The notes beneath the pieces are model-generated. The model made no database searches. It had not been told where the DNA came from and was given only the letters and a program-made list of their open reading frames with translations. DNA of 64,000 bases, from the NCBI GenBank assembly GCA_002256395.1, contig NKJG01000009.1, positions 1-64,000 of the forward strand. Reading direction: 5' to 3'. This DNA is from Bacteroidetes bacterium B1(2017) (GTDB lineage: Bacteria; Bacteroidota; Bacteroidia; UKL13-3). Below, in pieces: positions 8,980 through 18,688 of this stretch; position 1 is the first letter of the stretch, and each line of letters begins with the position of its first letter. Both the position numbers and the translations under genes were made by a program.

Positions 8980-9807
8980 CTATTTAATTTTAGAAGTCAA
9001 AGGGTTTTTAACCTTATCGTATTTAATCAATTCGGCTTTTATGGACCCAACAAAGATGTCGCTTTCAACCATAATTGGAAGTTTATTATCATCATCAGTA
9101 ACCCAAAGAGTTAAGGCTTCATCATCTTTAAACACGCGACCTTTGATTAATTGGGGTTTAATGACTAGGGTATTAAAGGTACCTGCATCGGTTTTAACAA
9201 CTTCTTTTCCAACATATTTAAATCTTAACAAATAATTCTCTGCATCGATATAAAAATTTACAGGAAAAATATCTCCCACCTTTGCGTTGGTCATATCGGT
9301 AGTTCTGGCAAAATAAATAGCCGAAACTACGTCTTGGGTTTGTTGCTCTATATCAACTTTACCTCTTCTGCTAGTTGCAAATCCGTTTACTTGATCAAAC
9401 ATAATAAAGTCGCTGTCTTTGTAACCGCCTTCTTTCACACGTTTGATACATTTCCATGGAATAATTGCTTCCTCATCTACATAACTTTCAAATTCATCGC
9501 GCACTTTAAACATAACATCTACCATTCCGGCAGATTTGCCAGAAACCTTAATGTGATAAGACTTGCGGCCATTCACATCCACAGAGTTTGGGTCAATTTC
9601 AAAGCTTGCGTTTCCGCCAGTAAGAGGGCCATAATGAACGCGATACTCCAGTTTTTCGCCGTATGTAAAAGCAGTGTTTTTTACTTTTTTTATTTCATTG
9701 ATTTTAACCTTCTTTTCCTTAGGAAGAGCTGGTTGTTCAATGGCGTTTGCCGAAAATAATACTGCGGCAAAAGCAAAAACAAGCGATGGGAATAACTTCT
9801 TTTTCAT
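8980..9807 (-). CDS. Secreted DUF3108 domain protein
   Basis: A 275-residue protein with a signal peptide (MKKKLFPSLVFAFAAVLFSANA). It is followed by a beta-rich domain resembling DUF3108: FTYGEKLEYRVHYGPLTGG, then YHIKVSGKSAGMVDVMFKV, then LTLWVTDDDNKLPIMVES. The fold is a lipocalin-like or LolA-like barrel seen in periplasmic proteins of Gram-negatives; its biochemical role is unknown. The start at 9807 gives a clean signal peptide, whereas a longer frame to 9861 would overlap the preceding gene's stop. It is followed by its own strong terminator. Confidence 0.78.
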   Translation of the reverse strand: MKKKLFPSLVFAFAAVLFSANAIEQPALPKEKKVKINEIKKVKNTAFTYGEKLEYRVHYGPLTGGNASFEIDPNSVDVNGRKSYHIKVSGKSAGMVDVMFKVRDEFESYVDEEAIIPWKCIKRVKEGGYKDSDFIMFDQVNGFATSRRGKVDIEQQTQDVVSAIYFARTTDMTNAKVGDIFPVNFYIDAENYLLRFKYVGKEVVKTDAGTFNTLVIKPQLIKGRVFKDDEALTLWVTDDDNKLPIMVESDIFVGSIKAELIKYDKVKNPLTSKIK

Positions 9808-9850
9808 AATACCGCAAGTGTTGCAAACCTTGTACCAAAAAGCAAAATTC

Positions 9851-11398
9851 CTATAAATCAAATTTAATTCCTTGAGCTAAAGGAAGTTCTTTGCCGTAAT
9901 TAAGTGTATTTGTTTGCCTGCGCATGTATGCTTTCCAGGCATCACTTCCACTTTCGCGGCCACCACCAGTTTCTTTTTCACCCCCAAATGCACCGCCAAT
10001 TTCGGCTCCGCTAGTTCCAATATTTACGTTGGCTATACCACAATCGCTGCCCCAGGCGCTTAAGAATTGTTCGGCTTCCTGCATATTGTTTGTAAAAATA
10101 CTAGAGCTCAAACCTTGTTTAACCCCGTTTTGCATGGCTATAGCTTCGTCCAAAGTTTTGAATTTCATGATATATAAAATTGGTGCGAAAGTTTCGGCTT
10201 GGACAATTTTAAAAGTATTGTTGGCTTCGCAAATACTTGGTTTAACGTAGCATCCACTTTCAAATCCTGGGCCTTCCATTACTTCGGCTCCACATAAAAC
10301 AGTTCCGCCTTCGGCTTTTACTTGCTCGATAGCATTTAAATAGGCGTTTACAGCAGCCTTGTCAATTAATGGTCCTACTAAATTTCCAGTTAAAGGATTT
10401 CCAATGGTTAATTGCCCATATGCTTTCACTAATTTTTCTTTTACTAAATCATACAAACTTTCGTGAATTATTAATCGACGTGTGGTGGTACAGCGCTGGC
10501 CAGCTGTGCCGACAGCTCCAAATAATACACCCACCATTGCTAGATCTAGGTTTGCATTTTCGCTTAAAATGATAGCGTTATTGCCACCTAATTCTAAAAG
10601 GGCTTTTCCAAAACGTTGTGCAAGGGCTGCTCCTACAGCTTTACCCATGCGTGTTGAACCTGTTGCCGAAACTAAAGGAACACGTTCATCATTGCTCATT
10701 AATTCACCTACTTTATAGTCGCCGTTTACGAGACAGAATAAACCTTCTGGTAAATTATTTTCTTTTAGAATTTGAGCCATTAAATTTTGGCATGCTATGG
10801 CAGATAAAGGAGTTTTTTCAGAAGGTTTCCAAACACACACATCGCCACAAACTGCGGCTAACATGCTGTTCCAACTCCAAACAGCAACAGGGAAATTAAA
10901 GGCTGAGATGATTCCCACAATTCCAATTGGGTGGTATTGTTCATACATGCGGTGGTTTGGTCTTTCGCTGTGCATAGTTAAACCATGAAGCTGACGACTC
11001 AACCCTACGGCAAAGTCGCAGATGTCAATCATTTCTTGCACTTCGCCTAAACCTTCTTGCAGGCTTTTGCCCATTTCGTAACTAACTAAATGACCAAGAG
11101 CATCTTTGTATTCTCTTAATAAATTGCCGTATTGTCTAACAATTTCGCCTCTTTTTGGGGCAGGTACCGTACGCCAAATTTTATAGGCTTCTTCGGCTTT
11201 TTTAATAACGGTATTGTACTCTTCTTCAGTGGTAAATGCAATGCTAGCAATAAGTTTTCCATCTACTGGTGAAAAAATATCTCTTTTTTGAGCAGAGCTT
11301 GAAGAAAAATTATTTTGGCCTGTAGACGTGCCATGATTATGAGATGAGATTCCGAGTGTTTTTAGAAAATCAAGAGAGAAACTTTGTGTGTTCGACAT
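9851..11398 (-). CDS. Aldehyde dehydrogenase, ALDH7 (alpha-aminoadipic semialdehyde dehydrogenase-like)
   Basis: A 515-residue NAD(P)-dependent aldehyde dehydrogenase. The active site is complete: [11 protein letters not shown] provides the general-base glutamate and [13 protein letters not shown] the catalytic cysteine. [14 protein letters not shown] and the conserved [18 protein letters not shown] resemble ALDH7/antiquitin proteins. These oxidise alpha-aminoadipic semialdehyde (piperideine-6-carboxylate) in lysine breakdown. No other lysine-catabolism gene is in the window, so the substrate is inferred from family alone. It is separated from the aspartyl protease gene by about 65 bases. Confidence 0.88.
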   Translation of the reverse strand: MSNTQSFSLDFLKTLGISSHNHGTSTGQNNFSSSSAQKRDIFSPVDGKLIASIAFTTEEEYNTVIKKAEEAYKIWRTVPAPKRGEIVRQYGNLLREYKDALGHLVSYEMGKSLQEGLGEVQEMIDICDFAVGLSRQLHGLTMHSERPNHRMYEQYHPIGIVGIISAFNFPVAVWSWNSMLAAVCGDVCVWKPSEKTPLSAIACQNLMAQILKENNLPEGLFCLVNGDYKVGELMSNDERVPLVSATGSTRMGKAVGAALAQRFGKALLELGGNNAIILSENANLDLAMVGVLFGAVGTAGQRCTTTRRLIIHESLYDLVKEKLVKAYGQLTIGNPLTGNLVGPLIDKAAVNAYLNAIEQVKAEGGTVLCGAEVMEGPGFESGCYVKPSICEANNTFKIVQAETFAPILYIMKFKTLDEAIAMQNGVKQGLSSSIFTNNMQEAEQFLSAWGSDCGIANVNIGTSGAEIGGAFGGEKETGGGRESGSDAWKAYMRRQTNTLNYGKELPLAQGIKFDL

Positions 11399-11462
11399 AT
11401 TTAATGTTGCTATGTAAATTTGAAAATCGTTTAATTAAAAAATAGTATTATGGATTACTAAT

Positions 11463-11840
11463 TCATTTTAAAATGGCCTTGGCAACCTTTGGGTCAATTA
11501 TTACCGTATCGTGTTCAAAATCTAATTTTATACGCCATTTTTGAAAGGTATTTACTCCAAGAATTACGTCTTCTGATAAGCCTGGAATTACCATAAACTC
11601 ATCTGATAGGCGAATTTCATTAAAGTAAAAATCCATTGCCACACGATGAGTGATTCTCGGATAGTGTCCTTGAGCAGCCGTTGCAATTTCTAAAGGCTTC
11701 CTTAGCTTTACAATTGTTTCCAAATTTTCAACTGCATCTGAACTTATACAAGAAAAGGTAGCCCCTGAATCAAAAAGAGTAAATAGGGTTTTCTCTCCTA
11801 GTGAGCCTTCAAAATGAAGTGGTAATTTTATAATGGGCAT
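11463..11840 (-). CDS. Retropepsin-like aspartyl protease, single domain
   Basis: A 125-residue protein with the retroviral-type aspartic protease motif FDSGATFSCIS (D24-S25-G26) and the later hydrophobic-Gly turn VILGVNTFQKWRIKLDFE. Such one-domain proteins would act as homodimers with one catalytic Asp from each chain. The canonical DTG is DSG here, which is also found in active members. There is no signal peptide, so it is probably cytoplasmic. A TAATTTTG box at 11863-11870 on its strand resembles a -7 element. Substrate unknown. Confidence 0.75.
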   Translation of the reverse strand: MPIIKLPLHFEGSLGEKTLFTLFDSGATFSCISSDAVENLETIVKLRKPLEIATAAQGHYPRITHRVAMDFYFNEIRLSDEFMVIPGLSEDVILGVNTFQKWRIKLDFEHDTVIIDPKVAKAILK

Positions 11841-11893
11841 TTTTTTGAAAAAGTTTGGACTACAAAATTACAGTTTATATAGAAAATTAATTA

Positions 11894-14800
11894 CTATAAT
11901 TTTAGGTCTCTAATAATTGAAATAGGATTAATTTTATTTAGGTTAAAAATAAAACTCGTATGCCTGAAAAAGTTGTCATTACTGTTTAGTCCCCAAGCAT
12001 CGCTTACTGCTTTACTTTGTACCAATGGAACATACCAATACGCAACATCCTTCACAATTTGAACATACACACCGCCAACATAATTTGTCTTTATTTCATA
12101 TTTGTTTGAAGCCATGTATTGATTACAAATAGAAACATCGGTATACACTCCAATTGGCACAGGAATAGGCAACGGAATGGTAATATTGGCGGCAGTAATC
12201 CACGAATCGGTGTTTCCAAGGTTCACAAAATTTCTAAATCCTGCATCCCTATTTAGCACTTGATGGCCCCAAAATCCAGCGCCATTTTCGGCTCTACCTA
12301 TCATGGATTGGTCATATAAATAGTCGTTTATTCCCATGGTTCCACCCGAGGTAAACATGGCTCTTTCATACACATTACGAGAGATGTTTTGGGTAGAATT
12401 CGAAAAACTTTGTTTGTTTAAAAAGGCCCCAGCAAAAAGTCGAATACTAGCTTGTTTCTTTCCTTTTGAATATTCTAAAGATTGTTTGAATTCAGCTCCA
12501 AATCTGTTTAAACTACTATTGTGTAGTCCCGCCTGGTAATCTAAACTAAACAAACATGGATAAAGTGCATCATTGCGTTTGTATAAGTAATTTATGTTTG
12601 CAACACCATAATAATCTTTCGCAAATTGATAAAAATACCCTCTGTCTTTGGCCTGTTCATTTATCATTACATACCTCACTTGTATTTCCTGGTCAATATT
12701 GCTTCTTCTATTTGAAGGTTGAAGCTTTAAGGTAACAAATGGAGCAAATTTTTCATAGGTAGAGGCAGTTGTATAAGAGGCCGAAGGAGAACTATCAATA
12801 AAAGTCATGATAATTGGATCACCACTATTAAAAATATTTCCAACAGTAGCGAAACGAGCCGATTTAAATCCAGCCTGTATGTTTCTAATTTTATTTTTGC
12901 CATACCAATTATGCCAATATTGGGCATAGCCATTTAAGTCTTTTGTTTCGAAACTATAAACTGGCATAACTATAAATTCATTTTTCTTTTGCGGGAAAAT
13001 GCTATTATAAAATGCTAGTCCAAGCATACTCTTATTGTATACGTTGTAGGCATAAATTGGCGACCAAAATACTTGGGCAGAATTTTCGTTTTCTAAATTA
13101 GCAATTGGCTGTAATTTAATACTGCTGCAGGTCGTGCAGGTTCCATTTAGTCCTGCAGAATTGTTTTGACGGTATAAATCAATGGTTTGTTTAGAGGCAT
13201 CAATTCTATAAACAGAATTTGAAATGTCTTTATTGGCTGGCAATTTTAATTCATCTAAACTGAATGATTTGGTTCCCGAAAATCCATTGATCCATTTAGT
13301 TGCAAATACAGAATCTTGAATCATTAATGATACTGGAAAAGGTGCAACAAGAGTTCCTTTGTTTTTAATTTTTAGCGAGCCATTTTTTGCTGAAACCAAT
13401 TTGTAATCTTCTTTTTTAGTCGAGCCAAGTACGTCCTCAAAAAACCAAGAAAGGTCTTTTTGAGTAAATGTTTCGGCTAGGTTTTTAAAGTCATTTGGTA
13501 GTGGATGTTTAAATTTCCATTTATCGTAATAGGCATGCATCATGGCATCGAAGGTTTCAGTGCCTAAGTATGCTTGTAAATAACCAAATGCTAAGGGATT
13601 TTTTGCATAGATAATGCAACCATAATTATTGTCGGTATAATCCATAGAATGGAGGTTTCCGTTCTGGTCCATATTTTTTCTGGCGCTATACTTATACAAT
13701 AATGAGCTTTGATCGAACATGGAACCAATGGTTTTTGGGTCAATTTTTAAACCTGGTTCAAGTTGTTTTTTGCCTTCTTTTCCATTTCGATTTTCGTAAT
13801 AGGTATTAAAGCTTTCATCCATCCAAGGATATTCCCTTTCGTTGCTGCCCAAAATGCCATAGAACCAATTATGGCCCACCTCATGAACTATTGTAGTTTT
13901 ATCTATACTTGCACAATTTGTAATGGTAGGGTATTCCATGCCTGCGCCTGCCTTCAATGGCGTAATTACAACTTGGGCAATACTGTATGGATAAAAGCCT
14001 ACTTTTTGCGAGTAAAATTGGATAGCCTCATCAATATATTCCACACCATTAGGTTTGTCTTTTTCGTCTTTTGATTTGGCAAAAATCCACGTTTCAACTT
14101 TATGGCCATTACTTAAAGTAACTTCACTTTTATCAGTCATAAAATCCTTGCTACAGAACCAAGCAAAATCATGAACCGAATCTTGAAGGAAGCGTAATGT
14201 TTTGGTTTCACTTGTAGCAAAATGTTCTGCTTTAACACTTTTAGATCTTTGCTCCCACCAAACTTTCTCTTGAGGGTCTTGAACCTCACCAGTAGCGGCG
14301 CATACATAATTTTTCGGTAAAGTAATACGTACATCAAAACTGCCAAATTCACTATAAAATTCTCCTTGATTTAAATATGGGATTGGGTTCCAACCATTCA
14401 CATCGTATACCGCAGGTTTTGGGTACCATTGGGTAATACAATAAATGCCGTCTTCAACACCCATTCTTGAAAATACAGCGGGTATTTTAACCTTAAAAGG
14501 CGTGCTAATTTCAATACTTTGCCCTGGGTTTAAGGGCTGCTTTAATTTTATAATAGCAATGTCAATGTCTTTGGTCAACTGCCATTCTGCTCTTTCCCCG
14601 TTTATGGCAAAATCAAGAGAGTCTATATATCCTCTATCACTCGAATCAGCGAAATAAAATTTAGTTTTACCATTTTCGAGGTCTTGTTTGGCATATGCAC
14701 TAGTTCTAGTTTTATATGCATTGGGCCACAGGTGCATATATATTTCGCTTAATTTATCCGGACTTTGATTGGTGTAAACAATTTTTTCAAAGCCACTTAG

Positions 14801-14947
14801 CATTTGAGTTTGGTCATTTAGGCTTACCGCTATAGAATAGTTCACCTTTTGCTGCCAGTTTGCCTGATTGAGTTTTTTTGGCAGACTTTGTGAGAACAAA
14901 TGTGCTTGTGATAGCGTTATGACAATGAGTACGATTATTTTTCTCAT
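11894..14947 (-). CDS. Secreted M1-family zinc aminopeptidase-like metalloprotease
   Basis: A 1017-residue protein with a signal peptide (MRKIIVLIVITLSQAHLFSQ). The N-terminal beta domain contains YMHLWPNAY. The gluzincin core has HEVGHNWFYGIL (the HExxH equivalent) with the downstream zinc-ligand glutamate in WMDESFNTYYENR. The substrate-binding stretch KAGAGMEYPTI corresponds to the GAMEN loop. The last ~400 residues are beta-rich and may form an outer-membrane-associated domain, as in other large Bacteroidota M1 peptidases. No T9SS tail is evident. It probably trims peptides in the periplasm or at the outer membrane. It stands alone, divergent from the TPR gene. Confidence 0.85.
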   Translation of the reverse strand: MRKIIVLIVITLSQAHLFSQSLPKKLNQANWQQKVNYSIAVSLNDQTQMLSGFEKIVYTNQSPDKLSEIYMHLWPNAYKTRTSAYAKQDLENGKTKFYFADSSDRGYIDSLDFAINGERAEWQLTKDIDIAIIKLKQPLNPGQSIEISTPFKVKIPAVFSRMGVEDGIYCITQWYPKPAVYDVNGWNPIPYLNQGEFYSEFGSFDVRITLPKNYVCAATGEVQDPQEKVWWEQRSKSVKAEHFATSETKTLRFLQDSVHDFAWFCSKDFMTDKSEVTLSNGHKVETWIFAKSKDEKDKPNGVEYIDEAIQFYSQKVGFYPYSIAQVVITPLKAGAGMEYPTITNCASIDKTTIVHEVGHNWFYGILGSNEREYPWMDESFNTYYENRNGKEGKKQLEPGLKIDPKTIGSMFDQSSLLYKYSARKNMDQNGNLHSMDYTDNNYGCIIYAKNPLAFGYLQAYLGTETFDAMMHAYYDKWKFKHPLPNDFKNLAETFTQKDLSWFFEDVLGSTKKEDYKLVSAKNGSLKIKNKGTLVAPFPVSLMIQDSVFATKWINGFSGTKSFSLDELKLPANKDISNSVYRIDASKQTIDLYRQNNSAGLNGTCTTCSSIKLQPIANLENENSAQVFWSPIYAYNVYNKSMLGLAFYNSIFPQKKNEFIVMPVYSFETKDLNGYAQYWHNWYGKNKIRNIQAGFKSARFATVGNIFNSGDPIIMTFIDSSPSASYTTASTYEKFAPFVTLKLQPSNRRSNIDQEIQVRYVMINEQAKDRGYFYQFAKDYYGVANINYLYKRNDALYPCLFSLDYQAGLHNSSLNRFGAEFKQSLEYSKGKKQASIRLFAGAFLNKQSFSNSTQNISRNVYERAMFTSGGTMGINDYLYDQSMIGRAENGAGFWGHQVLNRDAGFRNFVNLGNTDSWITAANITIPLPIPVPIGVYTDVSICNQYMASNKYEIKTNYVGGVYVQIVKDVAYWYVPLVQSKAVSDAWGLNSNDNFFRHTSFIFNLNKINPISIIRDLKL

Positions 14948-15031
14948 TTTTCCAATTTTTGTTTTTAACGTTTGTTCAAAGATTTAGAAAAAAATTGACC
15001 TTTTAAGGTTTTTAGGTTGGAACTTTAAAAT

Positions 15032-15039
15032 TAAATTTG
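15032..15039 (+). promoter_or_regulatory. Candidate -7 promoter box (TAAATTTG)
   Basis: An exact match to the Bacteroidota TAnnTTTG element lies 20 bases before the TPR gene start. No good TTG at the usual -33 distance is visible, so support is limited. Confidence 0.4.
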
Positions 15040-15058
15040 GTTTATAATTATTCTGCGT

Positions 15059-16465
15059 ATGGATGGAAATGATTTTTTAGGGGAAGAGGTTAGCAGCAAT
15101 GTGCAACGGTATGAGAAAATGCTTCGTAATAAAACGAAGGATTACTTTGATGCTGAAGCAATTGAAGGTATTATTGATTATTATATTCAGACAGAAAAGT
15201 ATAAGAAGGCAACAGAGGCGGTTGATTTTGGGAAAGAAATGTATCCTACCAACATTTCTTTTTGGATTAAGCTTGCTGAAATTTTTGTACTACTTGAAAA
15301 ATATGACGAAGCTCAAGCGGAATTAGATAAGGCCGAGCTCTATGAACCATTTAACCCAGATTTGTTTTTGTTGAAAGGGGAAGTTTGTGTTCACCAGCAA
15401 AACTTGGAAGAGGCGGAAGAATATTTTGAAAAGGCCCTCATGCATACCGATGAGCGTTTAGATATATTATTTGAAATTGCCTACGTGTATGATGATTGTG
15501 ATGAGTTTTTGGCAGCGGCAAAGTATTTTAAATTAATTATAGAGGCAGAACCTGAGCTTGAACAAGCGTATTACGAGTTGGCCCATTGCTATGACTTATT
15601 GGGCAATTATGACGAATCCTTACTTTTCTTAAATAAGTTAATTGATATAGACCCGTATAATGTTGGCGCATGGTATAATCTTGGTGTTACCTATGGCAAA
15701 ATGAACCAACACGAAAAATCAATTGAGGCATTTGACTATTGCTTAGCTATTGAAGAAGAATACACGGTTGCTAGATTTAATAAGGCCAATGCCTTGGTTG
15801 AATTAGACAGATTTCAAGACGCAATTGTAGAATATTTAGAGGTTATTAAACTTGAGGGAGGAGATAGTATTTCTTATTGTAATTTAGCTGGTTGTTATGA
15901 ACGATTGGGTCAAATACAAGAAGCTAGAACCCAATATAAGAAGGCGGCACAGCTAAATCCTAATTTAGCAGAGGCCTGGTTTGGAATTGGGTTAACCTAC
16001 GAAAAGGAAGGTTTTTTTAAAGAGGGCTTACAACATTTTAAAAGGGCTGTTTTACTTGAACCCGATAATGCTGAGTTCTTATTAATTTTAGCAGAATGTG
16101 AGTATAAACTAGGCTTCAAAAAGGATGCAGAAGAAATTTATGCAAAACTAGTGGAGATGGATCCTGGCATGATGGAGGCCTATTTAGATTGGAGTCAAAA
16201 TAAATATTCTGAGGGGCTTTTGCATGAAGCAGTTGAAATGATAATGGATGGCATTTTATACGATGCTACCTGTCATCAATATTATTATAGGTTAGTAGTT
16301 TACCTTTATGAATTGGGCCAAACTAAGGAGGCATTGCAAAACCTTGAGAGAGGATTAAAGCTTAATTTTTCGGATCATTATTTAATCTTTGAAATTGCCC
16401 CTAAACTAAAAATGGTTCAAGAAATTACGACCCTAATAGAGACCTACCGTGACCTTCAAGCGTAG
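15059..16465 (+). CDS. Tetratricopeptide repeat protein
   Basis: A 468-residue protein built almost wholly of TPR units, with about eleven repeats from residue 35 to 450. Examples are AWYNLGVTYGKMNQHEKSIE and AWFGIGLTYEKEGFFKEGL, each with the W/L-G-Y/A-P spacing of the family. No signal peptide or membrane segment is present and the sequence is very acidic, so it is likely a cytoplasmic scaffold or partner-binding protein. It is conserved next to core genes in many Bacteroidota, but its partners cannot be read from sequence. Confidence 0.88.
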   Translation: MDGNDFLGEEVSSNVQRYEKMLRNKTKDYFDAEAIEGIIDYYIQTEKYKKATEAVDFGKEMYPTNISFWIKLAEIFVLLEKYDEAQAELDKAELYEPFNPDLFLLKGEVCVHQQNLEEAEEYFEKALMHTDERLDILFEIAYVYDDCDEFLAAAKYFKLIIEAEPELEQAYYELAHCYDLLGNYDESLLFLNKLIDIDPYNVGAWYNLGVTYGKMNQHEKSIEAFDYCLAIEEEYTVARFNKANALVELDRFQDAIVEYLEVIKLEGGDSISYCNLAGCYERLGQIQEARTQYKKAAQLNPNLAEAWFGIGLTYEKEGFFKEGLQHFKRAVLLEPDNAEFLLILAECEYKLGFKKDAEEIYAKLVEMDPGMMEAYLDWSQNKYSEGLLHEAVEMIMDGILYDATCHQYYYRLVVYLYELGQTKEALQNLERGLKLNFSDHYLIFEIAPKLKMVQEITTLIETYRDLQA

Positions 16466-16500
16466 AATTCATTTTTTTTACATTTTATTTCCTGAAAGAA

Positions 16501-16508
16501 TACCTTTG
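16501..16508 (+). promoter_or_regulatory. -7 promoter box (TACCTTTG) for comA
   Basis: TACCTTTG matches TAnnTTTG exactly and is preceded at the -33 distance by a T-run (16472-16479). The expected transcription start near 16512 gives a leader of about 40 bases. Confidence 0.55.
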
Positions 16509-16550
16509 CCCCGCCAGAGCAATCCATTCTGCGCATAAATTTATAGTATC

Positions 16551-17342
16551 ATGAAGAATTTTAAATTGAAACAAATCCCAGAACGTCCAGCTAAACCAAG
16601 AGATAAAGGCTTAACTATGGTAATGGATAAAGGATTAAGCATTCGTGAAGCCGAAGATTTAATATCTGTTAGTGGCGAATACATGGACATAGTTAAATTG
16701 GGATTTGGAACTTCCTACGTAACACCAAGGTTAGAAGAGAAAATTAAACTCTACCAAGACAATGGCATTATTGTATATTTTGGAGGTACTTTATTTGAAG
16801 CTTATATAGTAAGAAATCAATTCGAAGATTACATTCGATTATTAGAAAAGTATGGCATGTTGCACGCCGAAATTTCCGACGGTTCAATAGAATTACCACA
16901 TGATATTAAACTTGAATATATCTCTAAATTGAGCAAGCATGTTACCGTTTTAAGTGAAGTGGGTAGTAAGGATGTAGAAAAAATTATTCCTCCTTATCAA
17001 TGGATTGAACTGATGCAAACGGAACTTAATGCAGGTGCTTGGAAAGTAATTGCTGAAGCTCGTGAAGCAGGGAATGTGGGTGTTTATAGAAGTAGCGGTG
17101 AGGTTAGAGAAGGTTTGGTTCAAGAAATATTAACCAAGATTCCTGAGGAGAAAATAATTTGGGAGGCGCCACAAAAAGCGCAACAAACCTATTTTATTAA
17201 ATTAGTGGGTTCAAATGTAAATATGGGAAACATTGCTCCTAATGATATAATTCCATTAGAAACCTTGCGCTTAGGATTAAGAAGTGATACATTTACTTTT
17301 TTCTTAGGAAAAGGGGCAAAATATTTAACTAAGAAGAAGTAA
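16551..17342 (+). CDS. comA: Phosphosulfolactate synthase (ComA family)
   Basis: A 263-residue TIM-barrel protein. Family motifs are KPRDKGLTMVMDKGLS near the start, DIVKLGFGTS, VYFGGTLFEAY, AEISDGSIELP, VLSEVGSKD and the C-terminal NIAPNDIIPLETLRLGLRSD. ComA adds sulfite to phosphoenolpyruvate to give phosphosulfolactate, the first step of coenzyme M synthesis in archaea. Bacteria without coenzyme M that carry it may make sulfolactate or sulfopyruvate/cysteate. In Bacteroidota this could feed capnine-type sulfonolipids, but no other gene of that route is nearby, so this is inference. The next gene, yqeY-like, is on the same strand beyond a short repeat. Confidence 0.9.
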   Translation: MKNFKLKQIPERPAKPRDKGLTMVMDKGLSIREAEDLISVSGEYMDIVKLGFGTSYVTPRLEEKIKLYQDNGIIVYFGGTLFEAYIVRNQFEDYIRLLEKYGMLHAEISDGSIELPHDIKLEYISKLSKHVTVLSEVGSKDVEKIIPPYQWIELMQTELNAGAWKVIAEAREAGNVGVYRSSGEVREGLVQEILTKIPEEKIIWEAPQKAQQTYFIKLVGSNVNMGNIAPNDIIPLETLRLGLRSDTFTFFLGKGAKYLTKKK

Positions 17343-17436
17343 TAATAGTCCATAGACCATGGTCCATGGCAAAAAGGAAAGTTAGGATTCAAATAATTTA
17401 AAACTATGGTCCATGGATTATCGACCATGGACTAAA
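17343..17436. repeat. TGGTCCA-type palindromic repeat cluster
   Basis: The spacer contains TAGTCCATAGACCATGG and, 60 bases on, ATGGTCCATGG and CGACCATGGACTA. The outer TAGTCCAT (17346-17353) and ATGGACTA (17427-17434) are inverted copies. Inside are three CCATGG cores. Similar ATGGTCCATGG runs recur in Bacteroidota intergenic DNA. The repeat makes the following gene's frame appear open upstream of its true start. Confidence 0.7.
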
Positions 17437-17445
17437 AAAATAGGT

Positions 17446-17895
17446 ATGACATTACAAGAACAAATAAATGCGGATGTAATTTCGGCAATGAAAGCAAAGG
17501 ATGAAGTTGCATTACGCGCTTTGCGAGGATTAAAATCGGCCTTGTTATTAGCTGCTAGCGAACCAGGTGCAAATGGAGTAGTTAGTGACGAATCGGCTTT
17601 GAAAATATTTATGAAACTTGCAAAGCAGCGCAAGGAATCCTTAGATATTTTTAAACAAAATAACAGAGAAGATTTAGCTAAAGTTGAGCAGGAAGAATTA
17701 ACTATTATAGAACGCTATTTACCTAAGCAAATGGGTGAAGACGAAATACGTGCTATTTTGCAAGGTGTTGTTACTGGAGCTGGTGCTACCAGTGCTGCAG
17801 ATTTTGGCAAGGTTATGCCATTAGCAATGAAAGCTTTGGCAGGAAAAGCTGATGGAAAAGTTATTTCTGAGATTTTAAAGCAACTTTTGGCTTAA
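17446..17895 (+). CDS. GatB/YqeY domain protein
   Basis: A 149-residue helical protein of the YqeY family, related to the tRNA-binding tail of GatB. Motifs are ALRGLKSALLLA, KQRKESLDIFKQNNREDLA and the C-terminal DFGKVMPLAMKALAGKADG. The stand-alone form is widespread but its role is not settled; a link to tRNA-dependent amidation is presumed from GatB. The start MTLQEQINAD at 17446 is chosen because the upstream extension is made of the palindromic repeat. Confidence 0.9.
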   Translation: MTLQEQINADVISAMKAKDEVALRALRGLKSALLLAASEPGANGVVSDESALKIFMKLAKQRKESLDIFKQNNREDLAKVEQEELTIIERYLPKQMGEDEIRAILQGVVTGAGATSAADFGKVMPLAMKALAGKADGKVISEILKQLLA

Positions 17896-17966
17896 GGTTT
17901 TTCTTGTTAACAAAAAGGTAAGTTTAGGTTTCTATTTTTACCGAAACTATAAGAGTATTAATTTCT

Positions 17967-18683
17967 ATGACAGATCCAAACGAAGAGGAAAGAATAAAAC
18001 GCGCTTTTCAAAAAAAAGAATGGCCCGAAATAAAAGTAAGTGATAGTTGGGCTACCTTTAAAATCATGGCCGAATTTGTTGAAGGCTTTGAAAAAATGAG
18101 TAAAATTGGTCCCTGTGTATCCATTTTTGGTTCAGCCCGAACCAAACCAGATCACAAGTATTATTTAATGGCCGAAGAAGTAGCACGAAAATTGGTTAAT
18201 GCTGGTTTTGGCGTTATAACAGGCGGTGGCCCCGGCATTATGGAAGCTGGAAACAAAGGTGCTTTTGAAGCAGGTGGAAAATCTGTTGGATTAGGAATTG
18301 AATTGCCTTTTGAACAATTCTTTAATAGATATGTTGACAGAGATAAGAGCATTAATTTTGATTACTTCTTTGTAAGAAAAGTAATGTTTGTAAAATATGC
18401 TCAAGGCTTTATTGCTATGCCGGGTGGATTTGGAACATTGGATGAACTGTTTGAATCTCTAACCTTGATTCAAACACATAAAGTTGCTCATTTTCCTGTA
18501 GTTCTTGTAGGTACAGAATATTGGAGTGGCTTAATTGATTGGATAAAGCAGGTTATGTGTGATAGAGAAAAGAATATAAATCCAGATGACATGTTTCTTT
18601 TTAAATTGGTTGATACTGCAGATGAAGCCGTAAATTATATTTTAGATTACTATTCAGAAATGAGTATCCGACCTAATTTTTAA
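17967..18683 (+). CDS. LOG-family (TIGR00730) Rossmann-fold nucleotide phosphoribohydrolase
   Basis: A 238-residue protein with the lysine-decarboxylase-like Rossmann fold of the LOG family. The signature GGGPGIMEAGNKGAFEAGG and the catalytic PGGFGTLDELFESLT motif are intact. Family members cleave nucleoside 5'-monophosphates (including cytokinin ribotides) to the base and ribose 5-phosphate; in bacteria the physiological substrate is usually uncertain. The reach around residues 1-50 is a variable N-terminal extension rich in charged residues. The gene is convergent with the adenylate cyclase gene, only five bases apart. A weak AAGCAA/TTGCTT hairpin (18682-18698) spans both stop codons. Confidence 0.88.
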   Translation: MTDPNEEERIKRAFQKKEWPEIKVSDSWATFKIMAEFVEGFEKMSKIGPCVSIFGSARTKPDHKYYLMAEEVARKLVNAGFGVITGGGPGIMEAGNKGAFEAGGKSVGLGIELPFEQFFNRYVDRDKSINFDYFFVRKVMFVKYAQGFIAMPGGFGTLDELFESLTLIQTHKVAHFPVVLVGTEYWSGLIDWIKQVMCDREKNINPDDMFLFKLVDTADEAVNYILDYYSEMSIRPNF

Positions 18684-18688
18684 GCAAT

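Noticed and set aside
17413..17445. Longer start for the yqeY-like gene
   Set aside because: The codons come from the TGGTCCA repeat; the family start is at 17446.
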